Source: Chara braunii (lineage: Eukaryota; Streptophyta; Charophyceae; Charales; Characeae). From it: a stretch of DNA of 28,496 nt. The stretch's first letter is position 1. Each line of letters starts with the position of its first letter. Under the pieces are notes generated by a model. The model saw only the letters and a program-made list of their open reading frames with translations. It did no database searches and had not been told where the DNA came from. A program made the translations under genes and the position numbers. Shown one piece after another: positions 10,500 through 18,603 of this stretch. The stretch spans positions 3,769,400-3,797,895 of the forward strand of contig BFEA01000020.1 in assembly GCA_003427395.1 (NCBI GenBank), in the 5' to 3' direction.

Positions 10500-11282
10500 T
10501 CAAGTCAGCTCGTCAGATAGGTCAAACTCAATAATTAGCGCACCTAGGTAAAGTTCACCAACAACCTTATTGTTCTCCCCCTTCAGATAGTCCAGCTTGA
10601 AGTCATATTGGTCTATGACTTCAATCCAACGTTTGAGTGCATCGCAAAGAACCGGTTGTGTCTTAATCCACTTGAGTGTCTCGTGGTCAGATCTCAAATA
10701 AAAAAATATGCCCAACAGGCAATGTCTCCAATGACACAAGCGGTTATCGGTTTGCTGAAAATTCAGGAATGAAAATTATGAAGTGAGAGTTTTGGGTAGT
10801 CTGAAAATCCTGAATGGTCCTGAAGTGGTGAAAGGTCCAAAGACCCTGAAAACCACCTGTTTAGGCAGGCTGCATCCTCAAGTGGCGAAGGGTGTCCTGA
10901 AGTGGTCAAGCGAGAGTTTTGGACAGTCTGAAAATCTTGAATGGTCCTGAAGCGGTGAAAGGTCCGAAGACCATAAAAACCACCCTTCATCACTTGAGGA
11001 TGCAACCTACCTAAGCAGGTGGTTTTCAGGGTCTTTGAAGCTTTCACCACTTCAAGACCATTCAGGATTTTTATACCTGAATGGTCCTGATGTGGTGAAA
11101 GGTCCGAAGACCCTGAAAACCACATGTTTAGGCAGGCTGCACCTTGAAGTGGTGAAGGTTGTCCTAAAGTGGTGATGAAAAATACGACTGTTGTTAACCT
11201 TCTCTCTCCAATGGGTTAGAACTTTGTTCAGGGTGTAAAGTTCCCTCTCGTAGGTTGATCGCCCCAACTTCTTTGATGACAT
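10500..11282 (-). pseudogene. Gypsy RNase H domain split by a foldback insertion
   Basis: RNase H degrades the RNA strand of the cDNA hybrid. The N-terminal part (11282-11205) reads SKKLGRSTYERELYTLNKV then LTHWRE. The C-terminal part (10739-10500) begins with CHWRHCLLG and continues RSDHETLKWIKTQP, DALKRWIEVIDQYDF and LDYLKGENNKV. The HWR text occurs on both sides because the 9 bp target site was duplicated by the inserted element at 10734-11204. The catalytic SDHETL block survives, but the domain cannot be translated through. Confidence 0.85.
10725..11213. mobile_element. Foldback insertion in RNase H with 9 bp target duplication
   Basis: TCTCCAATG occurs at 10725-10733 and at 11205-11213, flanking 471 bp foreign to the RNase H frame. 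The insert holds four copies of one unit. Two direct copies start at 10789 and 10912 (123 bp apart, the second shortened), an inverted copy lies at about 10984-11074, and a further direct copy at about 11075-11174. Each contains GTCCGAAGACC or similar, CTGAAAACCACC, and TTTAGGCAGGCTGCA. The last two form a stem of about 85 bp with almost no loop. Nine-base duplications are typical of Mutator-like elements, but clear outer terminal repeats were not seen. Confidence 0.8.
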
Positions 11283-11332
11283 CTACTTACTCATTTACTT
11301 TATTGGTCTAAATTTTTTCCCATCCTGTTGAG

Positions 11333-12560
11333 TCAGCACTGCGCCAATGCCATATTGGCTTGCGCAGCGGTAACAATGAATGACTTTTTAAGATCAGGGA
11401 GCATGAAAACCTCATGATGCATGAGAGTATACTTCAATCGCTTGAAGACTCTCTTGCATTCGTCGGTCCATGGGAGCATGTGAACCTCATGATGCATGAG
11501 AGCATACTTCAATCGCTTGAAGGCTCTTTTGCATTCGTCGGTCCATTCCCATTGACTGTCGAGGCGAGTTACATCAGTTAAAGGGGAAGCCACTATGCTA
11601 TAGTTTTTCATAAAATTGCGGTAGTAGCCTATCACCTCGCCAAAAGACAGACCTCTGTCACAAACTGAGGTCGTCGCCAGTCTCGAATACCAGCCATCTT
11701 CGCATCTACCGACCTAACACCATTCGCGGATATTTCATGACCCAAGTATAAGATCTTGGTTCGACCAAATTCATAAGTCTCGAAGTTGACCTTATGTTTG
11801 TGTTATTGTAGGAGCCCAAGCACAAGGTCAACATGTTGCGCATGCTCCTCAACAGTCTTACTAGAGATAAGGACGTCGTCGAGGTTCACAACGCTAAACT
11901 TACGTAGTCGTAAAATGTTATATTCACGACATGGAGGAATGTATCTGGCGCATAGCAAAGGCCAATCAATATCACCACAAACTCGTACAAACCGTGCCTG
12001 GTCTGAAATGCGACTCTGTGTTGATCCTTTGGTCCAATCACAATCTGATGGTAGCCGGATTTTAGGTTTATCTTCATACAGTAGCTACATCCCTGCACCC
12101 TATCCAATCGGCCATCAATGCAGGGTAGAGGCTCTGCGTTTTTCACAGTGATGGCAGTAAGGTCTCTGTAATCAATGCACAACTTGAAAGATCTTGCTTT
12201 CTTTGGAACAAATAAGACCGGTGATCCGTAGGGAGATGTGCTAAGTCGTATCAAACCCTTCTCTATAAGCTCTTTCAGTTGTCGTCGAAATTCGTCAAAC
12301 TCGGTCGGGGCTATCCTATAGATTCTCCTCCTTGGCGTTTTACTGCGTGGGATGATTTTTATGGCATGAACGATCTTCCTCTCTACGACTCCCGAAAGCC
12401 CCACAAACAGATCAAGGTACTTAGCAACGATGACTTCGATCTTTGGGGGTGATTTAACCGTCTCCCCTTTCTCAAATGACAAAGACCAAGTACATGCCCT
12501 CCTCTTGGTTATGTTTATAGTAATTATAAAACTCTGATGCGCACATGCAACCATAGGAGT
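11333..12560 (-). pseudogene. Gypsy reverse transcriptase, frameshifted
   Basis: The RT copies the element RNA. The fingers and palm (12554-11886) contain IPRSKTPRRRIYRIAPTEFD, LIEKGLIRLSTSPYGSPVLF, KLCIDYRDLTAITVKN, LKSGYHQIVIG, TRHGLYEFVV and GLCYAPDTF, the usual Ty3 series. The catalytic block is present as NLDDVLISS at 11886-11860 but in a different frame; the aromatic residue before Leu-Asp-Asp has become Asn. Thumb and connection text follows with TKILYLGHEIS, then GYYRNFMKNYS and ASPLTDVTR at 11635-11580, and FIVTAAQANMALAQC at the end. It carries a 75 bp tandem duplication and a stop after GLLQ. Confidence 0.9.
11398..11547 (-). repeat. In-frame 75 bp tandem duplication in RT connection
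   Basis: Copies at 11398-11472 and 11473-11547 differ at only a few bases. On the minus strand they encode WTDECKRAFKRLKYALMHHE and its repeat WTDECKRVFKRLKYTLMHHE. The period is exactly 25 codons, so the reading frame survives. The differences suggest the duplication is not very recent, or that the original copy was already diverging. Confidence 0.9.
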
Positions 12561-12587
12561 CGACTAACCTGCTAGCCCTATGCTTAG

Positions 12588-12900
12588 CTAGTCTAACAGT
12601 CCTCCCATCAGGCAACACGTGCTTGAGCATCTTTCCCAATCAAACTGGTTGGCAACCTCGAGGTGGTACATACCCAACAACATGTCGAATGGCAAGTCGT
12701 CGTTAACCAGGAACGAAATCTTATGATTAAGTTCCTCTCCTCCATAGGAAAAGGTGCAAACCACGTCCGTAACGTCGTTGTGGACAACCATGCGCTCCAT
12801 AGGAGAAGGTGCTTGAGCATCTTAGCTGCTGCACCTGGTCCCCTAAGCACAACCTTTCAACACAATTGTGACTTATGAAGTTTTGCGTGGAGTCATGTCT
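12588..12900 (-). pseudogene. Gypsy retropepsin-like protease remnant
   Basis: The aspartic protease matures the Gag-Pol polyprotein. The C-terminal half reads VVHNDVTDVVCTFSYGGEEL, FLVNDDLPFDMLLGMYHLE and NQFDW. The hydrophobic-Leu-Gly block (MLLG) and the following text are typical of Ty3 retropepsins. The expected active-site DSGA block should lie near 12890; there the translation gives DSTQNFISHN in another frame, so the catalytic loop is altered and frameshifted. Confidence 0.7.
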
Positions 12901-13229
12901 TCTAAGGCCTTAGACACATCTAACGAATATAGTATCCTTTGGTCAAGACGCGCCTGCGGGATGACAAGCGAGTCAAACTTCCAAAGTGGTGAAGGGACAT
13001 CCTCCACTTCAGCACGAGTAGAGACGGCTATAACCTCTACTGGCCTCATGTGTTTCCTTGGGACGAGCTCGTAGAAGCTCCTCCCAGGGAGGATGATCCG
13101 CCAACACCCAACGTGGGTGGGATCTTTTGAGGTACCTTTGCGTTCTTGCACTTTAACTGCTGATGGTCGTACTGGCACATTTAATGCAAGCACCTCGCGT
13201 GTATCGGTCCCTCCACACATCTTGATCAA
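12873..13229 (-). pseudogene. Gag-protease spacer frame of the gypsy element
   Basis: An open frame of 118 codons joins the zinc-knuckle region of gag to the protease remnant. Its text (including HVGCWRIILPG, FYELVPRKHMRPVEVI and FDSLVIPQARLDQRI) matches no domain I can name. Its position and orientation make it linker sequence of the gag-pol polyprotein. Confidence 0.45.
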
Positions 13230-14340
13230 GGCCAGCTCTCACCCAGGCCGGGGCATTGAACGGTTTCTGGGCCTTCCCCTGACTCTTTTGCTGGTCGCCC
13301 TTGCACGGACCAGCAGCCTTACCTTTGGTTGCCGGGGCGAGGTTTCCTCCCCCTAGACTCTCCTCGCCGCCTAACTCTATTTCCTCCACAAGAACTGAAA
13401 TATACTCATCTCCACTTGATTCTCATCGGAATCAACCATCATCAATCGATTACCCTTCTTCTTCCATTCTTGTGTGATCTTCTTCTTCATACCGTGTACA
13501 ACAACTTGCTACGCTCCTCCTAGCTTGGCCTCTAAGTCTAGAGCCTTCTTGCTAAAGGAGTCCAGGTCGTGAAGTTCGATGCTGGCCTCGGTGACCATCA
13601 GGTTCTTGATGTCTGTGGGAATACATCTCAGGAACATGGTAAGCAGAACCTGTGGAACGTAGCACACCCCTAGGATGACGACGACGAGTCTCTCTACAAC
13701 GCTGGGAGCTCGAGTACCGTCTTGTACCTTTTAGTATCAAGCCAGGCCAACGCATAAGTGGCCTGCTAAGCCTGCCAAGGGCTGTGTCACCGGGCGTCCG
13801 CGAAACCAATAAAGGACTGTAATGTCTGGGTCTGTGCCCAGTCGTTCATCCTCCTACCATATCCTCGGGATGCTACTAACCCATCCAACCATCTAACCGC
13901 CGAACCACTAAGGTATGAGGCAACTGTAACCACTTTCTCTTCACGTAACGTTCTCTTGGCCCTCACCCACACTGGAACCGTCCTCAACCAGGTATCAAGG
14001 GCCTCATCCTTCTTTTCACCAAAGAAAGTATGAGGTGGGTTCAGTGGGGTCTTTGGGTACCGAGGTTGCTGTGGTCCAAATGGAACCTGTTGCTGCGTAG
14101 GTTGCTGGACCGGCTGCAGCAGCTGGACCTGAGGATGAAGAAGCAGCAGTCTCTGCAGCTGCTGCTGACGTACCACCTGGTGGGACACCAAACTGAGGAA
14201 CCAATGGGATTGCCGGATATGGGGACGGCAATGGAAAGACTGCTTGGGGCCTGCCACTAGGCCCACCTGTTGTGGAAGGGACTGGACTTCCCTTCCCCTG
14301 CATGGCACTAAGTATCAGGTCAAGAGTTGACTGAATATCA
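13153..14340 (-). pseudogene. Gypsy gag (capsid and zinc knuckle), frameshifted
   Basis: Gag forms the virus-like particle. The N-terminal part (14303-14016) is Pro/Ala/Ser/Gln-rich. After a frame change the capsid text starts near 14040 with FFGEKKDEALDTWLRTVPVW, then KVVTVASYLSGSAVRWLDG and WAQTQTLQSFIGFADARWHS. Capsid text continues through several frames to about 13530. The region 13389-13153 is Gly/Lys-rich and ends with a knuckle-like WRDRYTRGACIKCA, where only the CxxC-type start is intact. Multiple stops lie between 13800 and 13390. No other gene was recognised on either strand. Confidence 0.8.
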
Positions 14341-14449
14341 CCAGTTTGCTGTCCATGTACTCATACATGCTCTTCATACCCGCCTTGAGTATTCTACTAG
14401 TATCGTCTAGGACCTGCCACCTAAACACTGTCCCTAGCCCACTAACAGC

Positions 14450-14985
14450 AGAGTCCCAACCCGTCCCTGTCACATGGAAGACACCACTGCTAGCAACGTC
14501 GACGGGTTAAGAAAATAAAAAATAAAAAAATATTGGGTCCTCGATGGGTAAACAAAAAAAAGCCAAAAAAAAAAGCCTCCACTACCACCCCAACACGTGC
14601 TTGGAGCACAGAGGTCCCAGAAGGAAGAGGTCGTCGTGCAACCCGGAAAGCCCTCCTTGGATCCAATTCAACAAACCATTGACATCAACAATGGAAAGAA
14701 ATCCAAGCGAAACACCAAAACATCCAGTCATCTTTTGTTCTCTGTCCATTTATTGGCCCTGGTTCCACAACTCACCAAATGTGCAAAATGAAAATGAATC
14801 TTTCCACTAGAACATGCAAATATTCACCGGCATAGTTCTTTGTCTTTTGTGCATGTTGTGAGTAGTGGAGCGAGGCCCATTGTCAAGTTCCCTGCCAGTA
14901 GTAATGTGTAGGCGTGAAGCTGGACATGTGCTGGACACTCCGAGTATCTGACCAAAAGAAAAAAGAAAAATGCCTTGTTGCGGAC
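14450..14985. other. Unassigned sequence upstream of gag
   Basis: This 0.5 kb should contain the primer-binding site and 5' LTR if the gypsy element were uninterrupted, but it does not resemble the LTR at 7580-8626. It holds short A runs at 14548-14570 and no recognisable protein or RNA gene. Confidence 0.5.
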
Positions 14986-14989
14986 AATC

Positions 14990-15081
14990 AGTCTGGTATG
15001 CTACGGGTTTCCCCGTATGCCTATAGGTAGGAGTAGTGGTAGGTAGGTAGTGTGAGGAAAAATTGAGAGAAGAGTATAGTT

Positions 15082-15119
<38 letters not shown>
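14990..15119 (+). mobile_element. SINE copy 2: 5'-truncated, poly(A)-tailed
   Basis: The sequence from TCTGGTATGCTACGGGTTTC through GGTAGGTAGGTAGTGTGAGG to AGAGAAGAGTATAGTTTTAA repeats the last 95 bp of the full-length SINE at 17189-17586. It ends in 31 A (15089-15119). The 5' end breaks off at the CTCTGG-like junction. Short ACAATC motifs occur on both sides, but this is too little to claim a target duplication. Confidence 0.85.
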
Positions 15120-15121
<2 letters not shown>

Positions 15122-15140
15122 AAAACAATCCTGATTCCTT

Positions 15141-15146
<6 letters not shown>

Positions 15147-15183
<37 letters not shown>

Positions 15184-15288
15184 NNNNNATATATATCGTC
15201 AAATATATATATATATATTTGTCACAGCCCCTCATTTGTTGTCCTCTTCTCCCTCTCTGCCTACGGTTTACCGGGCAGTTCTATTTGA

Positions 15289-15332
<44 letters not shown>
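15147..15332. mobile_element. TA-flanked inverted-repeat element (micron-like) with assembly gap
   Basis: A (TA)n tract (15147-15183) is followed by five N (15184-15188), more AT repeats, and ATATATCGTCAAATA at 15191-15205. The exact reverse complement TATTTGACGATATAT lies at 15282-15296 and runs into another (AT)n tract to about 15332. Between them is about 76 bp of unrelated, partly pyrimidine-rich sequence. Rice micron MITEs are known to sit between TA microsatellites in the same way; homology to them is not claimed. The N run probably marks an unresolved TA repeat length. Confidence 0.7.
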
Positions 15333-15338
<6 letters not shown>

Positions 15339-16610
15339 TTTTAAACCAGCTCTAGCTGCTAGTGATGATGATAAGAGGAGGATCAATCACTAGCAACCCA
15401 GCTATTGGCTCCATTCTATTGGTGGGGAGCTTCACCTGCTGGAAACCGGGTCCAGCGTCCCTTATTTACAATATATTGAGATACAAGTCAAGGACAAATG
15501 TGTCCGTCAGAGGGCTGCCTCTTCAGCCAGAATCTGGCCGCCAGATAACTGTGAAAAAACTAGCAGCTGCCTATACAAAAAAACACACCCAGATATTACC
15601 AAAATGAAAATAACAGGACAAAACGCTTGTCAATGCTTGGAAAAAAAGAAAACACTCGCCAGCCCTCCCCCTTAACCTTCCCCCCCTCCGAACCAATGAA
15701 TATCCACCAGAGCAAGCTGTGAAGGAGGAAAGGGATCTGGAAATGTATCTGGCGATCTCAAAACAGCTCCTGGCTGTATATTAAACCAATCCTGGAAAGT
15801 GATCCCATAATCTCTTTTGAAGTCCATCTCCCCCCTTTCCCCTCCTGGCCACTCCACATTCCCCAGTTTCACTCTTGAAGAATCACCCAGCCAGTCCTTT
15901 GTGAAAGTTTGGATTTTTTTTTAATATCCTTTTTTTGTTGCATCATGTGAAGTCCCGTTTTAGTCTTATCCCATTGGTACCTCACTTCTGTTTCTATAAA
16001 CTGTTGAACTAACTCCGACATTTCTCTACCCTCAATCCTTATCTTTTCCAATGTAAATACACACCTTTTATGCCATAGTGCCCATAAAATAGCCTTCCTT
16101 CCCATATTAAATAAATTGTGCTGAAACGCTGATAGTTCATTAAGAGCAGGGGACCAATGTCCTAATAGAATCGCCCTCCAGTCCCAAGGCCAATCTAAGC
16201 CTGTTAACTTGTTCCATACATAATCCCATCGCCTCCACAACAATTTTGCCCCTGGACATTGCAAAAAAATGTGTTCTATTGTTTCCCTAATCTTCCTGCT
16301 AGGAAAAGCTTCCACACATACACCACACCATGGTAAAGCAACCCCCCTTTGTTCCAAGGTGGTGTGGTCAATCAGCCAGTCATTTGTTGGCAAACATCTG
16401 TGGATAATCTGCCATTGCAGAGATACAAACTTAGCCGGTTTGTCTTTGACACCTTGACACCACTTAATTGGTTTGAGCATATCTGTATAAATATTTAAGT
16501 GTCTAGCCCATCGTTCCTGTATAACGTCAATAACATCAACCCGTGGACGTAACAGACGGTACGATGCTTTTACTGATAAGGTCTGTAAAATTCCTGACGA
16601 TTTTCATCCC
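15333..16610 (-). mobile_element. LINE C: 5'-truncated L1-type LINE fragment
   Basis: This is a minus-strand 3' fragment of the same family as LINE B. It starts abruptly at about 16605 in front of the zf-RVT region, as expected for incomplete reverse transcription. It contains the C-terminal part of ORF2 (16596-15672) and about 330 bp of 3' UTR, including the block shared with LINE B (15405-15464). It ends at 15333-15345 in a TTTAAAAATG then (TA)n sequence on the minus strand. The (TA)n may be derived from its tail or may be the insertion site. Confidence 0.85.
15672..16596 (-). pseudogene. LINE C ORF2 C-terminus with zf-RVT domain
   Basis: The frame opens at about 16596 with LSVKASYRLLRPR and VIQERWARHLN, then SLQWQIIHRCLPTNDWLID, CGVCVEAFPSRK and ETIEHIFLQCPGA, with the zinc ligands C, C, H and C intact. 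WALWHKRCVFTLEKIR and a coiled, charged segment follow. The frame is lost at a run of nine A/T (15913-15921). The neighbouring frame then carries FTKDWLGDSSRVKLGNVEW and LALVDIHWFGGGEG to the stop at 15672. One homopolymer indel is thus the only visible lesion over about 300 codons, far less decay than LINE A or B. Confidence 0.85.
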
Positions 16611-16621
16611 AAAAAAAAAAC

Positions 16622-16663
16622 AAAAAAAAACAGTGGCCCGGGACCACTTTTTTTTTTTTTTTT
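16622..16663. repeat. A9/T15-flanked palindrome at LINE-SINE junction
   Basis: Nine A, then C, AGTGG, CCCGGGA, CCACT and fifteen T form an inverted repeat with a 7 nt centre. It lies exactly between the truncated end of LINE C and the poly(T) end of the reversed SINE. It most likely reflects two insertions abutting, one ending in A and one in T, but it could fold into a cruciform. Confidence 0.65.
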
Positions 16664-16806
16664 AAGCTATATTCTTCTCTCAATTTCACCTCACACTACC
16701 TACCTACCACTACTCCTAATTGTAGGCATACGGGAACCCCGTGGCAGCCTGAACCGTGTTCACGAGAGAACATGCGGGGGCTGCTCCCGACCTGCAGGTG
16801 GCCGGT
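16648..16806 (-). mobile_element. SINE copy 3, minus strand, partial
   Basis: Poly(T) at 16648-16663 followed by AAGCTATATTCTTCTCTCAA and ACACTACCTACCTACC is the reverse complement of the SINE tail. On the minus strand the similarity continues 5' through CCCGTATGCC and AACACGG to a CCTGCAGG-containing block at about 16790. Divergence is greater than for copy 2, and the tRNA-like head is not found. Confidence 0.8.
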
Positions 16807-17188
16807 CGGGCCAAAAAAGTAAAAATAAAAAAAAAAAATAATAAAAAATTAGTTTTCTTCTTTTTTTTAAATTTGGTAAAGAATTTCAATGCGACCCCTG
16901 AGGCAAAAGTTGTTTGCGCAAGGATGACACGCATAAATCGAGAAATGGTCCAAATTGTTTAGCAAGGATTGACAGATTGAAAAAAAAGTTGTTCAGTTTA
17001 TTTTTCTGCATAACATTTTTTTTTCAGAATATTTCTATTTTTTATTTTTCTATTTTTTTTGGTTGCTGGCACCTTCTATGGTCCTTGCATGGCCAGGCAG
17101 CCCGGGGAAACAAGGTGACCCAGGTGGCCCAGCTGGTAGGCTAGAATTAAATCAAATTAAATTAAATAAAAAAAGAACTTAAAAAAAG
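16807..17188. other. A/T-rich sequence without recognisable gene
   Basis: The stretch contains long A and T runs (16815-16850, 16861-16870, 16981-17062) and an (AATTA)n-like stretch near 17145-17167. A tRNA A-box-like GTGGCCCAGCTGGTAGGC at about 17124-17141 could be the start of another SINE head, but no B box follows. Confidence 0.5.
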
Positions 17189-17586
17189 CAGGGTGCAAGC
17201 GGCCTAACTCAGTTGGTAAGGCTCGCAAGTGGCATTCAGGAGGTCATGGGTTCAATCCCCATTGGCCTCATGTACCTTCCTGGGCTTACTTGGCACCCGC
17301 TACCCAAGAGATAGACCACTGGATCCCCCGATCGGCATCAAGCAGAGTCTGCTATGCTCGTAGGGGAGGGGCCTGAGGGGAGGCACGGGGGATTGGTCCG
17401 CTTTATCCCTGGTGCTACCTGCCGTCCCCTGGCCGGTATCCTGCAGGCTCGAGGGGCCGTAAAAACACGGCTCTGGTATGCTACGGGTTTCCCCGTATGC
17501 CCATAGGTAGGAGTAGCGGTAGGTAGGTAGTGTGAGGAAAATTTGAGAGAAGAGTATAGTTAAAAAAAAAAAAAAAAAAAAAAAAA
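17189..17586 (+). mobile_element. SINE copy 1: full-length, tRNA-derived, poly(A)-tailed
   Basis: The head at about 17193-17275 is tRNA-like, with A box TAACTCAGTTGG (17207-17218) and B box GGTTCAATCCC (about 17249-17259). The TpsiC arm ATGGG-TTCAATC-CCCAT pairs perfectly. A unique body of about 200 bp follows, then a tail starting CTCTGGTATGCTACGGG that is shared with the copies at 14990 and 16648, and A25 at 17562-17586. The head gives an internal RNA polymerase III promoter, the family hallmark of tRNA-type SINEs. The length without A tail is about 373 bp. Confidence 0.85.
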
Positions 17587-17609
17587 GAGCAATAGCGAAA
17601 TGACAGAAT

Positions 17610-17700
17610 TCCAGATTGCAGCAACCAGGCACAGTTACTGGAGGAGGCTGCTCGTAGTAGGCGTCAAAAAAAAAAAAAAAAAAAAAAAATCCAGATTGCA
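17610..17700 (+). mobile_element. 45 nt retroposed fragment with A24 and perfect 11 bp target duplication
   Basis: TCCAGATTGCA occurs at 17610-17620 and again at 17690-17700. Between them lie 45 nt (17621-17665) and then 24 A (17666-17689). Target duplication, insert and A tail in that order are the product of LINE-driven retroposition, here severely 5' truncated. The 45 nt source is not recognised in the window. Because the two duplications are identical, this is likely among the younger insertions. Confidence 0.85.
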
Positions 17701-18014
17701 AAATCACAATGAAGGCCAGATCTCCCAAGGACAACGAAGTTGTACATACGAGCATACATGTGCTGTGCCCCGCAGCGACTACACACCCGGTTCCTTCATC
17801 GTGCATCGATGAAGTCAGTTCACTCCCCATCCGTGGACGACAGCTCGCCATCAATAAAGATCTTCCCCTCCTTCCTCACCCCTCTAACCTTTCGCTAGTC
17901 TAGTCTAACCCACTCCCTCACCTACCTCTTTTCGCCCCTTTCCAAATTATTTCTCCTCTTTTTCTTCAAACAGAATACTGCAGTATTATGCCATCAGCCC
18001 ACGATCATACACGT

Positions 18015-18015
<1 letters not shown>
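17701..18015. other. No recognisable gene
   Basis: Unique-looking sequence between a retroposed scrap and a (CT)n tract. The short frames on either strand contain no domain I know. Confidence 0.5.

Positions 18016-18091
<76 letters not shown>
18016..18091 (+). repeat. (CT)n microsatellite, about 38 units
   Basis: An uninterrupted CT dinucleotide run of about 76 bp, seen directly. It is purine-rich on the minus strand. Confidence 0.97.
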
Positions 18092-18095
<4 letters not shown>

Positions 18096-18406
18096 GTGGC
18101 GCAGCCAGCCTCACCCTGCTGCCAAGAATAAGGTGCGCAAAATCGAATGAATCTTCTGCTGAAAGGCGGGTAGGTACATCCCTGAATCTCCCCCGAGCGT
18201 CCGGGCAAATACACGTCCCACACCGCTATCCCCATCAACTCCCTGTGCAGCTACTTCTCTCAATAACTTTCTATCTACTAACTCTTCAACCGAACTAACT
18301 GTACGATCGGGTTCGCAAGCCCCGAAAACCCCAAACTTGAGTCCTCCCTTGTCCGTTTTCATCCACGAACGAGTACAGAACACTTGTTTCCTTTTCTTCT
18401 ACCTCN

Positions 18407-18454
<48 letters not shown>
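18407..18454 (+). repeat. (CA)n microsatellite beside a single N
   Basis: About 24 CA units follow an ambiguous base at 18406, showing that the sequence here was not fully resolved. The 315 bp between this tract and the (CT)n run holds no gene I can recognise. Confidence 0.97.
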
Positions 18455-18455
<1 letters not shown>

Positions 18456-18603
18456 CTAATCTAAGCAATCTGCATCTGATCATTAACTTGATTAAGCTGA
18501 TCTAACCCAAAAAACTGAGTAGACGAAGGCAACACCTGGATCAAAAGCAAACCCTATCTTATGTCAGTCGATAATAAAAATAAAGAAACCATAGAAAAAC
18601 ACT

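Larger units (their letters stand above)
7580..14450 (-). mobile_element. Ty3/gypsy chromovirus-like LTR retrotransposon, decayed
   Basis: Read on the minus strand, the order is gag (14340 to 13150), protease (about 12900-12590), RT (12554-11333), RNase H (11282-10500), integrase (about 10330-9470) and a chromodomain-like tail (9097-8598), then an LTR. This protease-RT-RNase H-integrase order is diagnostic of Ty3/gypsy. Frameshifts, stops and three internal rearrangements (a MITE, a foldback element and a 75 bp duplication) show it is inactive. A matching LTR in the same orientation lies at 18668-19640 and may be its displaced 5' LTR, in which case the element with its nested insertions spans about 12 kb. 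Confidence 0.9.

Noticed and set aside
10734-11204. Short minus-strand frame of about 120 codons inside the foldback insertion
   Set aside because: It is an accident of the repeated units; no family similarity and the same residues recur with the DNA repeat.
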